From Paenibacillus sp. FSL R5-0912 (GTDB lineage: Bacteria > Bacillota > Bacilli > Paenibacillales > Paenibacillaceae), in NCBI RefSeq assembly GCF_000758605.1, contig NZ_CP009282.1:7192001-7256000 (forward strand): 64,000 nucleotides of DNA, given 5' to 3'. The notes under the pieces were generated by a model. That model did not search any database and was not told the DNA's origin. It saw only the letters and a list, made by a program, of their open reading frames with translations. The first letter of the stretch is position 1, and every line of letters starts with the position of its first letter. Position numbers and translations under genes: made by a program. This document shows positions 34,599 through 43,268 of this stretch, piece after piece.

Positions 34599-35456
34599 TT
34601 ACACCACCACGGTTTCAATACCGGTATAGCGCACTACCGTACGCCGGAACAGCTTGAGCTTGGCTTCATCGCTGACAAAAGACCGCTTGTGGAATACGTC
34701 ATAGCCGTCAGCCTCTACCGCATCAAGAATGGCGGCATAGAAGGCGGCAGCGAGTTCAATTGCCATACCGCTCTCCCAAGGATACGTATGCACATTCTCC
34801 AGGCCCTTTTCAAACCAGTGCAGTGCCTCCGCTCTGAGCTCCTGAAGCACAGCGATAAATGGCTCATTAACCTCTCCGGCTTCCAGCTCCTGCTGGCTGT
34901 AACCATGCCTCTCCATAACCTCAAGCGGCAGATATCTCCGGTCTCTCTGCAGGTCCTCGCCTACATCACGGATGATATTCACCAGTTGCATGCCAATGCC
35001 CAGAGATATCCCTGCGTCACGTGCCGCTTCATTCTGATCATCCCGCAGAACAGGCAGCAGCATTTCCCCTACGGTCCCCGCTACAAGATAGCAGTAACTC
35101 TTCAGCTGCTCCATCGTTTCGTACCGGGTGAAGGAGAGATCTCTGACCTGGCCCTCCATCTGCAGGTGAAAGGGCTCGTGCTGAAGCTGCGGGAAGCAGC
35201 TGAACAGCCAGCGCAGCGCCGGCCAGATGAAATGTCCGTCCGCTTCCTCCAGATCCCTGAAATGCGCCCTCAGTTCATCAATACTGTACGGCGAGCTGTC
35301 GGGCTCATCCACACTGTCATCAATAATCCGGCAGAAGGCATAAATAACATGCACAGCTTCACGTCTGGGACTTGGCAGATAATTAAAAGCCTTATAAAAG
35401 GAAGTAGACCCTTTCTTCATCAGTTCTTCACATTGCTGCAATATCCTTTCATTCAT
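34599..35456 (-). CDS. crtM: Dehydrosqualene/phytoene synthase (CrtM/CrtB family)
   Basis: This enzyme condenses two prenyl diphosphates head to head to form the first carotenoid precursor. The 285-residue product has both Asp-rich motifs: IIDDSVDE (Asp46-Asp50) and NIIRDVGEDLQRDR (Asp164-Asp168). The linked CrtN-type rather than CrtI-type enzymes make the C30 product (4,4'-diapophytoene from farnesyl diphosphate) more likely than C40 phytoene, but chain length cannot be read directly. It overlaps the upstream desaturase gene by 8 nt. Confidence 0.92.
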   Translation of the reverse strand: MNERILQQCEELMKKGSTSFYKAFNYLPSPRREAVHVIYAFCRIIDDSVDEPDSSPYSIDELRAHFRDLEEADGHFIWPALRWLFSCFPQLQHEPFHLQMEGQVRDLSFTRYETMEQLKSYCYLVAGTVGEMLLPVLRDDQNEAARDAGISLGIGMQLVNIIRDVGEDLQRDRRYLPLEVMERHGYSQQELEAGEVNEPFIAVLQELRAEALHWFEKGLENVHTYPWESGMAIELAAAFYAAILDAVEADGYDVFHKRSFVSDEAKLKLFRRTVVRYTGIETVVV

Positions 35457-36969
35457 GACCGCTCATCTCCTTTATCAGCTCTTGAACTGCCAGCTTGGCT
35501 CCCTGCATCACAATTGGCACACCGCCGCCGGGATGGACGGATGCTCCTGCGGCATACAGGCCCTGGAGCGGATAAGGCTTCGGCTGGGGCCGGAATACAC
35601 CGGATTGGCTTAACATCGGGGCAATACCGAAGCTTCCGCCTCCGTACATCCCTTCCTTACGGGCATCCGCCGGCGTTCTTAGCCTGCGCCAGACTATACT
35701 GGCGGTTAGCCCCGGGAATCCGCGCTTCTCGGCATCCCAGAGCACCTTGACGGCCAGTGCTTCGGCAATATCATTCCAATCTTTATCCGGTGCTGCCGGA
35801 ACAGGGACAAGGAAATACAGTATACTTTCTCCGGGAGGAGCCGCACTGTCATCCAGCACTACCGGGTTGAACACATAATAAGAGGAATCCGCTGGGATCC
35901 GTCCGCGGTCAAACACCTCATGGAGACTGCTATCCAGACTATCCGGCAAGAAGAACTGGTGAACCTGAGACTGCGGCCAGCGCTTGGATACAGCTGCATA
36001 GATGAGCAGGCAGCCTGAGGAAGGTGTGAAGCTGCCGTGCCGGATCGGTTTATCAGTAGCGCCGCTTGTCTTATTTGTAGTTCCGGCTAGATTCTTGTCC
36101 CGCTTGAACAATCCGGATGGAAGAAGCTTCTCAATATGCGGGAAGTCACCGTTGTACAGCACGGCATCATAGGTTATCTGCCTGCCTTGAACGACGACCC
36201 CGCAGCATCTTCCGCCTTCTACCCTCAGGGAATCAACCTCTGTACTGGTATGAATCTGTACTCCGCGGCCCTCCAGCTCCCGGGCAATGATCTGCGGCAG
36301 GGTGCCATATCCCCCCTTCAGCATCCAGATGCCGAAGGCATGCTCCGCGTAGGGAAGCATCGTATAGATTCCCGGTGTGCGGAAGGGGGCTCCGCCGATA
36401 TACAGGCTCTGCAGGGAGAAGGCATCCCTTAGCTCCTCATTCCTGAAATATTGCCCGACAGCAGAGCGCAGACTTCGGTACGCCCGCAGACGGACCATCA
36501 GCGACACATTGGCCGGGCTGAAAAATTCGCGCCCGTTCTTATAGCCTCTCTCCAGAAACGAAGCCCTGCCCTTTGGATACAAGTGTGACATATCTTCCAT
36601 AAACCGCAGGAAGCCCTTCCCTTCTCCGGGATAAAGCCGGTCAATCTCCTCTGCCTGCTCTGCGGCCCCCGCGAATTTGGTCAGCACGCGCCCGCTCCTG
36701 AAGTGAACCCGGTAAAGCGGATCACAGCGCAGCAGCTCCAGACTTCCGCGCGGCAGCCCGCCTTCCTCCAGAATATCCAGAAGCATCTCCGGCAGCAGCA
36801 CAATGGTAGGCCCGCGGTCAATCCGGTAGCCGTCCTGTTCTTCAAAGGCAACGCGCCCGCCCACCTGCTCTGCGCGCTCGTACATTACAACCTCATGCCC
36901 CTGCTGGGTAAGCAGCAGTGCTGCGGTCAGCCCGCCGATCCCGCTGCCCACAACGGCTACGCGGCTCAT
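35449..36969 (-). CDS. Carotenoid desaturase, CrtN family (second gene)
   Basis: FAD-dependent desaturase of 506 residues. It begins VAVVGSGIGGLTAALLLTQQ, has DGYRIDRGPTIVLLPEM, and ends LYAAGASVHPGGGVPIVMQG, the usual CrtI/CrtN layout. It overlaps the first desaturase gene by 4 nt (ATGA) and crtM by 8 nt. Having two full-length desaturases in a row suggests successive or alternative desaturation or oxidation steps; their exact order cannot be assigned. Confidence 0.88.
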   Translation of the reverse strand: MSRVAVVGSGIGGLTAALLLTQQGHEVVMYERAEQVGGRVAFEEQDGYRIDRGPTIVLLPEMLLDILEEGGLPRGSLELLRCDPLYRVHFRSGRVLTKFAGAAEQAEEIDRLYPGEGKGFLRFMEDMSHLYPKGRASFLERGYKNGREFFSPANVSLMVRLRAYRSLRSAVGQYFRNEELRDAFSLQSLYIGGAPFRTPGIYTMLPYAEHAFGIWMLKGGYGTLPQIIARELEGRGVQIHTSTEVDSLRVEGGRCCGVVVQGRQITYDAVLYNGDFPHIEKLLPSGLFKRDKNLAGTTNKTSGATDKPIRHGSFTPSSGCLLIYAAVSKRWPQSQVHQFFLPDSLDSSLHEVFDRGRIPADSSYYVFNPVVLDDSAAPPGESILYFLVPVPAAPDKDWNDIAEALAVKVLWDAEKRGFPGLTASIVWRRLRTPADARKEGMYGGGSFGIAPMLSQSGVFRPQPKPYPLQGLYAAGASVHPGGGVPIVMQGAKLAVQELIKEMSGHE

Positions 36970-38522
36970 AGCGGAACCCCTGCGCCCGCACCGGGAGCGC
37001 CGGCTGGCACGGTGATGCTGCCCCGCTGGGCCTGGTCATGCTCCCGCAGCAGCCGCGCACTGATCTTGGCCGACTCGAAGATCGTCGGCAAGCCGCTGCC
37101 CGGATGGGTTCCGCCTCCGACCAGCCAGATGCCCCGCACCTCCTCGAAGGTGTTGTGCGGCCGCAAATGCATCATCTGCCCCAGATTATGGGCCAGATTA
37201 AAGGTTGCGCCATTGTATACATTCAGCTTGTTCTGCCAGTCCAGCGGAGAGAAGAATAAGCTCTCTTCCACCCGCCCGGTTATTCCCGCAAGCTGGGTAA
37301 TCTGCTCCAGGCGCTCCATCATCCGGGCCTGGATCCCGGCACTCTCCTGCTGCCAGTTGATCTCTGCACTCAGATTAGGCACCGGCATCAGCACATAGAG
37401 TGAAGACTTGCCCGGAGGCGCCAGCGTCTTATCGATAACCGAAGGATTATGGACGTATATGGAGGGGTCTTCGGATAATACCCCAAGCTTAGTGATTTCT
37501 TCGACATTACGCCGGTAATCGGCGGAGAAATGAACCGAATGATGACCCAGCTCCACCTCTCCATCGACACCCAGATAGAGCATGGCTGTTGAACAGGAGT
37601 ATCTTTTCCGGGCAACCTTGCGGGGGGTGTATTTCTTCAGAATGCCGGGCTCGAACAGCTGCGTCATCGCAGAGCCGAAGTCGGCCCCGATCACAACGTA
37701 ATCCGCCTCCACCCGCTCCCCGTTCTCCAGCAGCAATCCTGCCGCATGCCCGTTCTTGACCACTATGCGCTTCACTCCGCTGGAGGTGTGCACATGCCCG
37801 CCATATTCCTGAATCACCTCAGACATCGACTGAAGGACACGGTTAATTCCGCCTATCGGATGGTACAAGCCGTAACGGTGCTCCATATAGGACAGGATTG
37901 TGAACGTACCGGGACATTCCCAGGGCGACATCCCCAAATATTTGGCCTGAAAGGTAAACGAGAACCGCAGACGTTCATCATCAAAATACCGGGACAGCCG
38001 GTTGTATACGTTATCTGCGGCGTTCAGCTTAGGCAACGCGTGCAGTACATCTCTTTTCAAATAGTCACCCAGGGATTGAAACGGACGCTGCAGCAGGGGA
38101 ATAACTCTCTCCAGCTTGTCGCCCTCATCGGCCATAAACCGGCGGTAGCCGCTCCCGTTGCCGGGAAACAGCCGCTCAATCTCTCCGGCAGTCTGCTCCT
38201 GATCCGTAGAAGGCGTAAATATGGTGTCTCCGAAATGCAGTGAATATAGCGGATCAAGCGGCTTCAAGGACACATAATCATGCACGGAACGTCCTGCCAG
38301 GGCGAACAGCTCCTCCAGCAGATGCGGCATCATCAAAAAGGTAGCCCCCCTGTCAAAACGGTAGCTGCCCAGCTTGAGCTCTCCCGATCTTCCGCCAACT
38401 GTATCCTGCTTCTCATAGAGATCCACTGCGTAGCCTTCGGCGGCCAGCAGCATAGCTGCAGCCAGTCCGCCCGGTCCAGCGCCTATTATTGCAACTTTCG
38501 CGGTACGTTTGGGTCCAGTCAA
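36966..38522 (-). CDS. crtN: Carotenoid desaturase, CrtN family (first gene)
   Basis: This 518-residue FAD-dependent desaturase is the first gene of the carotenoid operon. It has AIIGAGPGGLAAAMLLAAEG, SYRFDRGATFLMMPHLLEEL, and the C-terminal NGATFNLAHNLGQMMHLRPH and WLVGGGTHPGSGLPTIFESA. The last two blocks are typical of diapophytoene/phytoene desaturases that introduce the conjugated double bonds. The start is TTG at 38522, 7 nt after AAGGAGG. The promoter region upstream carries four 11-bp-phased ACA repeats. Confidence 0.9.
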   Translation of the reverse strand: MTGPKRTAKVAIIGAGPGGLAAAMLLAAEGYAVDLYEKQDTVGGRSGELKLGSYRFDRGATFLMMPHLLEELFALAGRSVHDYVSLKPLDPLYSLHFGDTIFTPSTDQEQTAGEIERLFPGNGSGYRRFMADEGDKLERVIPLLQRPFQSLGDYLKRDVLHALPKLNAADNVYNRLSRYFDDERLRFSFTFQAKYLGMSPWECPGTFTILSYMEHRYGLYHPIGGINRVLQSMSEVIQEYGGHVHTSSGVKRIVVKNGHAAGLLLENGERVEADYVVIGADFGSAMTQLFEPGILKKYTPRKVARKRYSCSTAMLYLGVDGEVELGHHSVHFSADYRRNVEEITKLGVLSEDPSIYVHNPSVIDKTLAPPGKSSLYVLMPVPNLSAEINWQQESAGIQARMMERLEQITQLAGITGRVEESLFFSPLDWQNKLNVYNGATFNLAHNLGQMMHLRPHNTFEEVRGIWLVGGGTHPGSGLPTIFESAKISARLLREHDQAQRGSITVPAGAPGAGAGVPL

Positions 38523-38574
38523 GCGCCTTCCTCCTTATACCTGTCTGTCTTGAGGCAGATAACTCTTTTCAAAC

Positions 38575-38615
38575 ATTATACAAAAACTATACAATCATGC
38601 TACAAATATCATACA
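38575..38615 (-). promoter_or_regulatory. Carotenoid operon promoter with CarH-type operator
   Basis: A minus-strand -10 box TATAAT (38575-38580) has only weak -35 candidates (around 38598-38605). Four TACA motifs on the plus strand have ACA starting at 38580, 38591, 38602 and 38613, so the spacing is exactly 11 bp each time. They cover the region from the -10 to the -35. CarH of Thermus binds direct repeats with this 11-bp period (consensus nnTnnACAn, as I recall). Confidence 0.7.
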
Positions 38616-38683
38616 TACTTTGCGGCGTCATGTAAATATCTGCAATCCGACTTCCAATAATTAGAGTGCGCAGCCTGTAAAAG

Positions 38684-38724
38684 CAAAAAAAAACCGGCCG
38701 GCTCCCAAAGGGGACCGATCGGTT
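38684..38724 (-). terminator. Terminator of the carH-like gene
   Basis: AACCGGCCGGCTCCC (38692-38706) pairs with GGGACCGATCGGTT (38711-38724) with one mismatch. A run of nine A at 38685-38693 gives the T-tract on the minus strand. Confidence 0.9.
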
Positions 38725-38731
38725 CTAATAG

Positions 38732-39661
38732 CTATATTCTATGCTTCATTCGGGCAAACTCCCGGTCAAACCAGGCTTGCCACTGCTCAGGGGGCTCATC
38801 CATCTTATAGGTCGCCCTGGTGGCCTCTGGACCGGCCGTTCCATATCCTTTGCCGCCGACAATAAATTGCAGCTCCGGGTGCATGCTGCCGAGCCGTCCA
38901 AGCAAATCTTCACAGTACGGCACAAGCTCTTCATCCGTAACGGACAAGCAGACCACCCCGATCCGGCCTTGCTTCTCCAGCATATCCATAACACCTTCCT
39001 CCGGCGTATTGGCCCCCAGATAAATGACCTCAACCCCGTTCTTACGCAGGAAAAGCGAGAACAGCAGCAGCCCTATCTGATGATGTTCTCCCGCGGGACA
39101 AAAGGCGAGCACCTTCGGCAAATGCGCATAAACGGGGAATACATGAAAGAACTGGGACAGCCGGTTAGAGATCATATGCGTCATATAATGCTCCTGGGCT
39201 ACCGTTGCCGTTCCTTCTTCCCAGGCGTCGCCAACCTTGACCAGCACCGGCACAAGCACCTGATATACCATAGTCTCATAGCCGTACAGTGAGAACCCGA
39301 AATCAATTAATGCATCCGCCCGCTCGCCCTGGATTTCATGCAAGGCTGTATAGATCTGCTGCTTCATTTTGTCAATAGCATCTCTGGGATCGCCGCCCGC
39401 CGCGTTCAAACGTTCATCCAGATGTTTCTGCTTACGCATCTTCAGCATCCGCACGGCATGGGAAATACTGATGCCCTGCTTGTCCGTCTGTTCCTTCAAC
39501 CAGCGAAGGTCCGCGATATTCTCCTGGCTGTACAGCCTGTAGCCCGATTCGGTACGTTCCGGAACAACAGCCTGGTACCTGTTCTCCCACGCCCGCAGAG
39601 TGACAGAAGGAATATCGAGCATTTCGACGACCTGTTTGATGGAATACACGATGTATCTCAC
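38732..39661 (-). CDS. carH: MerR-type regulator with B12-binding domain (CarH/LitR class)
   Basis: CarH-class proteins bind adenosylcobalamin in the dark, tetramerise on DNA and repress carotenoid genes; light breaks the Co-C bond and releases them. The 309-residue product has an N-terminal MerR HTH (YSIKQVVEMLDIPSVTLRAW) and a C-terminal cobalamin domain. It has the diagnostic Wx9EH (Trp147, Glu157, His158), the ExHxxG axial-ligand motif (Glu192, His194, Gly197), SVT (240-242) and GG (269-270). The residue after Trp147 is Glu, where Thermus CarH has the His that caps cobalt after light exposure. The start is GTG at 39661; a GTG at 39649 is an alternative. Confidence 0.92.
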   Translation of the reverse strand: MRYIVYSIKQVVEMLDIPSVTLRAWENRYQAVVPERTESGYRLYSQENIADLRWLKEQTDKQGISISHAVRMLKMRKQKHLDERLNAAGGDPRDAIDKMKQQIYTALHEIQGERADALIDFGFSLYGYETMVYQVLVPVLVKVGDAWEEGTATVAQEHYMTHMISNRLSQFFHVFPVYAHLPKVLAFCPAGEHHQIGLLLFSLFLRKNGVEVIYLGANTPEEGVMDMLEKQGRIGVVCLSVTDEELVPYCEDLLGRLGSMHPELQFIVGGKGYGTAGPEATRATYKMDEPPEQWQAWFDREFARMKHRI

Positions 39662-39705
39662 GCTCTTTTCCTATTTACACTGAATACTTCTGAAGATTCA
39701 AACCT

Positions 39706-39754
39706 TATACAAATTATTTACACTCATTATACATTTGCTTCTGCTGTATGTCAT
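39706..39754 (-). promoter_or_regulatory. carH promoter with CarH-type operator
   Basis: On the minus strand ATGACA (39749-39754), a 17-nt spacer and TATAAT (39726-39731) form a good sigma-A promoter. Three ACA motifs on the plus strand begin at 39709, 39720 and 39731, exactly 11 bp apart, within TATACA, TTTACA and TATACA. They span from the -10 to past the likely transcription start, which fits autorepression. Confidence 0.72.
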
Positions 39755-39943
39755 TAGAACTTGTATAACCCGGCTTTACAGGAACGATACGGTATAAATC
39801 CGGCGACTTTAGCAAAAATAAATCTTTCAGATGATTTTGCAGTCAACTGCTTCACTTCTCCTCAGCGGGCGTTAATAGGTAGTTACAATGCCGGCGCCAA
39901 GACCTACGGACTCTGGCTCCGCAGCACCCAGGAGGATCATCCC

Positions 39944-41485
39944 ATGAATCAAGGCAGCCGCTCCATTACGCCCGAACAGTCGCAGCTAATTATAGCTTCC
40001 GGTGCGATTACGTCACCCCGCAAGCGCAAACCGCAGTTTATGCTGCGCCGCTCCAAGATACTGATTGCCTTCATCCTTCTTTTGGTATGGCTTGCCGGGG
40101 TAATGATCTACCAGACCCATAAACCGCTGCCCCCCGGGATTTCCGTGGAGAGTCCTGCGTATAAGGTGGAGAATGTGGCCTTCTGGCACGACTTGACCTA
40201 TCAGGACAGCAACGGGGCCGAAGCAAGGGAAGAACAGATTCTCCCGAGAATTCTGCAGATTATTGGAGAAGCCAGAGAATTCCTCGTAATCGACCTGTTC
40301 CTGTTCAATGACTATACCCACACCGACCAGCAGTTCCCTGCAGTCAGCCAGGAGCTTACTGATAAGCTTATCGCCCAGAAAGCGGCCTATCCCGGGATGG
40401 AGATCGCCTTCATTACCGATGAGGTGAATACGAATTACAGCTCTGCGCCCAATCATCTGCTGGAAGAGATGAAAGCCGCCGGAATCAAGGTTATTATGAC
40501 GGATGTGGATACGCTGCGTGACTCGACCCCGGCCTACTCCGCTGTATGGCGGACCTTCATTCAGTGGTTCGGACAATCCGGCAAGGGCTGGATTCCGAAT
40601 CTTATGGCCAGCGGAGGACCCGATATTACCGCGCGTTCGTATCTGAAGCTACTCAATGTCAAAGCCAATCACCGTAAAGTGGTGCTCAGTGAGAACACCG
40701 CGCTGATCTCTTCGGGGAATGTGCATGACGCCAGCGCCTATCACTCTAACATTGCCTTGGAGGTGCAGGGTCCCATTCTGGCTGACATTCTGCAGAGTGA
40801 GCAGGCTGCCGCGAACCTCTCGGGAGCGGGCCCTTTGCTGAGCAGGACACCGGACTTCAAACAGCAAGCCCTCCCCGCCGGGGAGCCGCAGCTCGAGGTC
40901 CGCTATTTGACCGAAGGCAAGGTGTACAAGTACGCTCTGGATGATATCCAAGCAGCAGGGCAGGGGGATGTCATCTGGATGGGTATGTTCTATCTGGCGG
41001 ACGACGGAATTATTGATGCCCTGCTGGCAGCTGATGCACGCGGCGCAGAAGTAAGGCTGCTGCTGGATCCCAATCAGAATGCCTTCGGACGGGACAAGAT
41101 CGGTATCCCGAACCGCCCGGTTGCGATGGAGCTGAACCGGAAGTCTAAAGGGAATATCGCAATCCGCTGGTACAATACGGGCAAGGAGCAGTATCACAGC
41201 AAGCTGTTGTTCATCGCCAAGGCGACCGGCAACTCCATCGTTCTGGGCGGATCAACGAATTTCACGGCCCGTAATCTGGATGACTATAATCTGGAGAATA
41301 ACCTTTGGGTATCCGTGCCGCAGGGGCAGCCGCTATATGCTGAAATGGAGAGCTACTTCAACCGTTTGTGGAATAACGAGGGAGCCGAGTACAGCCTGCC
41401 GCTGGAGGAATATCAGAGTGAGATTACGTGGATTAAGTATCTCCTCTACCGGATGCAGACCCGCCTCAGGCTCACTACCTTCTGA
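39944..41485 (+). CDS. Phospholipase D-like membrane-anchored protein
   Basis: This 513-residue protein has one N-terminal membrane helix (about residues 32-50, SKILIAFILLLVWLAGVMIY) and an extracytoplasmic PLD-superfamily region with two half-motifs, NHRKVVLSE and YHSKLLFIA, the second followed by GGSTNFTARNLDDYNLENN. The His and Lys are kept in both, but the Asp of HxKx4D is Glu in the first and Ala in the second, so activity may be altered. The ATG at 39944 has CAGGAGG well placed; the frame is open further upstream without a ribosome site. It lies convergent with the cardiolipin synthase gene. Confidence 0.8.
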   Translation: MNQGSRSITPEQSQLIIASGAITSPRKRKPQFMLRRSKILIAFILLLVWLAGVMIYQTHKPLPPGISVESPAYKVENVAFWHDLTYQDSNGAEAREEQILPRILQIIGEAREFLVIDLFLFNDYTHTDQQFPAVSQELTDKLIAQKAAYPGMEIAFITDEVNTNYSSAPNHLLEEMKAAGIKVIMTDVDTLRDSTPAYSAVWRTFIQWFGQSGKGWIPNLMASGGPDITARSYLKLLNVKANHRKVVLSENTALISSGNVHDASAYHSNIALEVQGPILADILQSEQAAANLSGAGPLLSRTPDFKQQALPAGEPQLEVRYLTEGKVYKYALDDIQAAGQGDVIWMGMFYLADDGIIDALLAADARGAEVRLLLDPNQNAFGRDKIGIPNRPVAMELNRKSKGNIAIRWYNTGKEQYHSKLLFIAKATGNSIVLGGSTNFTARNLDDYNLENNLWVSVPQGQPLYAEMESYFNRLWNNEGAEYSLPLEEYQSEITWIKYLLYRMQTRLRLTTF

Positions 41486-41495
41486 TGATGCCAGA

Positions 41496-41542
41496 CAAAA
41501 GACCGCCGGAGAGAGCAGCAGCTCCTTCCGACGGTCTTTTTA
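41496..41542. terminator. Bidirectional terminator between the PLD-like gene and cls
   Basis: AAAAGACCG (41497-41505) and CGGTCTTTTT (41532-41541) form a hairpin with A-rich and T-rich flanks, placed between two convergent genes. Confidence 0.88.
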
Positions 41543-41555
41543 GCTATTCTCCTGG

Positions 41556-43064
41556 CTACAGCAGCGGAGACATCAGGCGGGCTGCCGATTCCAGCAGCCG
41601 CTCCACCAGCCTTTTATCCATGAAGGTCTCATGGACAATCTGCCGTGTGGACAGCAGGTCACGCTCGAAGTCTGCGACAATGCGCGAGACACTCTCGGTC
41701 TGCAGCAGCAGCGCATTCACCTCGAAGTTCAAGTGGAAGCTGCGCATATCCATGTTGGCTGTGCCGATGGTAGCAATCTCCCCATCCGCAATCAGCAGCT
41801 TCGAGTGGATGAAGCCCTTCTCATATTCATAGATCTTCACCCCGGATTCCAGCAGTGCCGGGAAGTAGGAATGCGAAGCCAGGAATGGAATCCACTTATC
41901 CGGCTTGGCCGGGAACAGCAGACGGACATCCAGGCCCGACATCGCCGCCACACGCAGCGCGGTCAGAATATCCTCATCGGGGATGAAGTAGGGGCTGGCG
42001 ATCCAGACCGACTTTTCGGCCGAGGCAATCATGGAGAAGAAGATATTCTTGAGTGCACGCCGTTCATTATCCGGTCCGCTGGCAATAATCTGGACCGCTC
42101 CGTCGCCAGTCGTGAAGCGCAGCTGCGGAGAGAGATAATCCTGCTCCAATATTTTCTCACCGGTGGTGTGCATCCAGTCCTGCAGGAAGATAATCTGCAT
42201 TGTCCGCACCGCTTCACCTCTCAGCAGCATATGCGTATCCCGCCAAAAGCCGTAAGTCTTGCTGCGGCTCAAATATTCATCGCCAACATTAAGTCCGCCC
42301 ATGAATCCGACATCGCCATCGATGACGACAATTTTGCGGTGATTCCGGTAGTTCACCCGGCTGGAGAAAAAGGAGGTCGAGTTGCCATAGGCAGCTACCT
42401 GAACGCCGGCGTCACTGAGCTCCTTAAGGAAGGCCTTGGATAGCTGAATGCTTCCGACAGCATCATACATAAACCGGACAGCTACGCCCGCCCGGGCTTT
42501 CTCGATCAGAATCTGCTGTATGCGTGTCCCAATATGATCCGCCCGGAAAATATAGTATTCCATATGGATATGGTGCTGGGCCTGACGCAGCTCGAGCAGC
42601 AGGGTCCCGAAGGTTTCTTCACCGTTGGTCAGGATACGCGTCTCCGAACTGAAGGAAATCGGCGTACGCCCCAGTCTCTGCGACAATCCCAGCAGCTTCT
42701 GGCGTCCTGGACTGAACACCGACCAATCCTGGTGCATTCGCAGCGCGTCATTCTCAATCCGTTCATAGGCCATCAGGTCGCGCTGGGCCTTCTTATCATA
42801 TTTGCGCCGTTTGAACACATTCTGTCCGAACAGAAAATAGAAAACAAGTCCAAGCACCGGAATTAAGGCCAGCAGCAGAATCCAGGACATTGTGGTAGAA
42901 GGGTTACGGTTCTCCATGAAGATACCCAGCCCGATAGAGATAACCGTCAATGTGGAAAAAATACTGATGATCGTTCCGGCCGTACTTCCAAAAATACCAA
43001 ACCCAAAGTAATAAAAAGCCAGCATAGCCCCTATGATGACTAAAGCCTGCAGTCCTCTTCTCAT
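41556..43064 (-). CDS. cls: Cardiolipin synthase
   Basis: This membrane enzyme joins two phosphatidylglycerol molecules into cardiolipin. The 502-residue product has two N-terminal helices and two complete HKD motifs: YRNHRKIVVIDGDVGFMGGL and FIHSKLLIADGEIATIGTAN. It ends LVERLLESAARLMSPLL. The ATG at 43064 follows AAGGTAGG; an earlier ATG at 43091 lacks a ribosome site. Confidence 0.95.
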   Translation of the reverse strand: MRRGLQALVIIGAMLAFYYFGFGIFGSTAGTIISIFSTLTVISIGLGIFMENRNPSTTMSWILLLALIPVLGLVFYFLFGQNVFKRRKYDKKAQRDLMAYERIENDALRMHQDWSVFSPGRQKLLGLSQRLGRTPISFSSETRILTNGEETFGTLLLELRQAQHHIHMEYYIFRADHIGTRIQQILIEKARAGVAVRFMYDAVGSIQLSKAFLKELSDAGVQVAAYGNSTSFFSSRVNYRNHRKIVVIDGDVGFMGGLNVGDEYLSRSKTYGFWRDTHMLLRGEAVRTMQIIFLQDWMHTTGEKILEQDYLSPQLRFTTGDGAVQIIASGPDNERRALKNIFFSMIASAEKSVWIASPYFIPDEDILTALRVAAMSGLDVRLLFPAKPDKWIPFLASHSYFPALLESGVKIYEYEKGFIHSKLLIADGEIATIGTANMDMRSFHLNFEVNALLLQTESVSRIVADFERDLLSTRQIVHETFMDKRLVERLLESAARLMSPLL

Positions 43065-43217
43065 ACGCAACCTACCTTCTCGTTCTACCATTCATCACTA
43101 AACTGACACATTTATATATTACATGAAGACACCGTTTCTTCCTACTGGAATCCTATACGAAACTTGAATTGCAACAATACTGTAACCTCTTGGCAGGAAG
43201 CTGAACCTGTAGCAACA

Positions 43218-43254
43218 ACAAATAAGGCGCCCTTCCACTTCGGAAGGACGCCTT
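43218..43254 (-). terminator. Probable terminator after the TorD-like gene
   Basis: AAGGCGCCCTTCC (43224-43236) pairs with GGAAGGACGCCTT (43242-43254) around a short loop. The T-tract on the minus strand is short (TTATTTGTTG). Confidence 0.7.
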
Positions 43255-43268
43255 AATTATTCAGCTGT

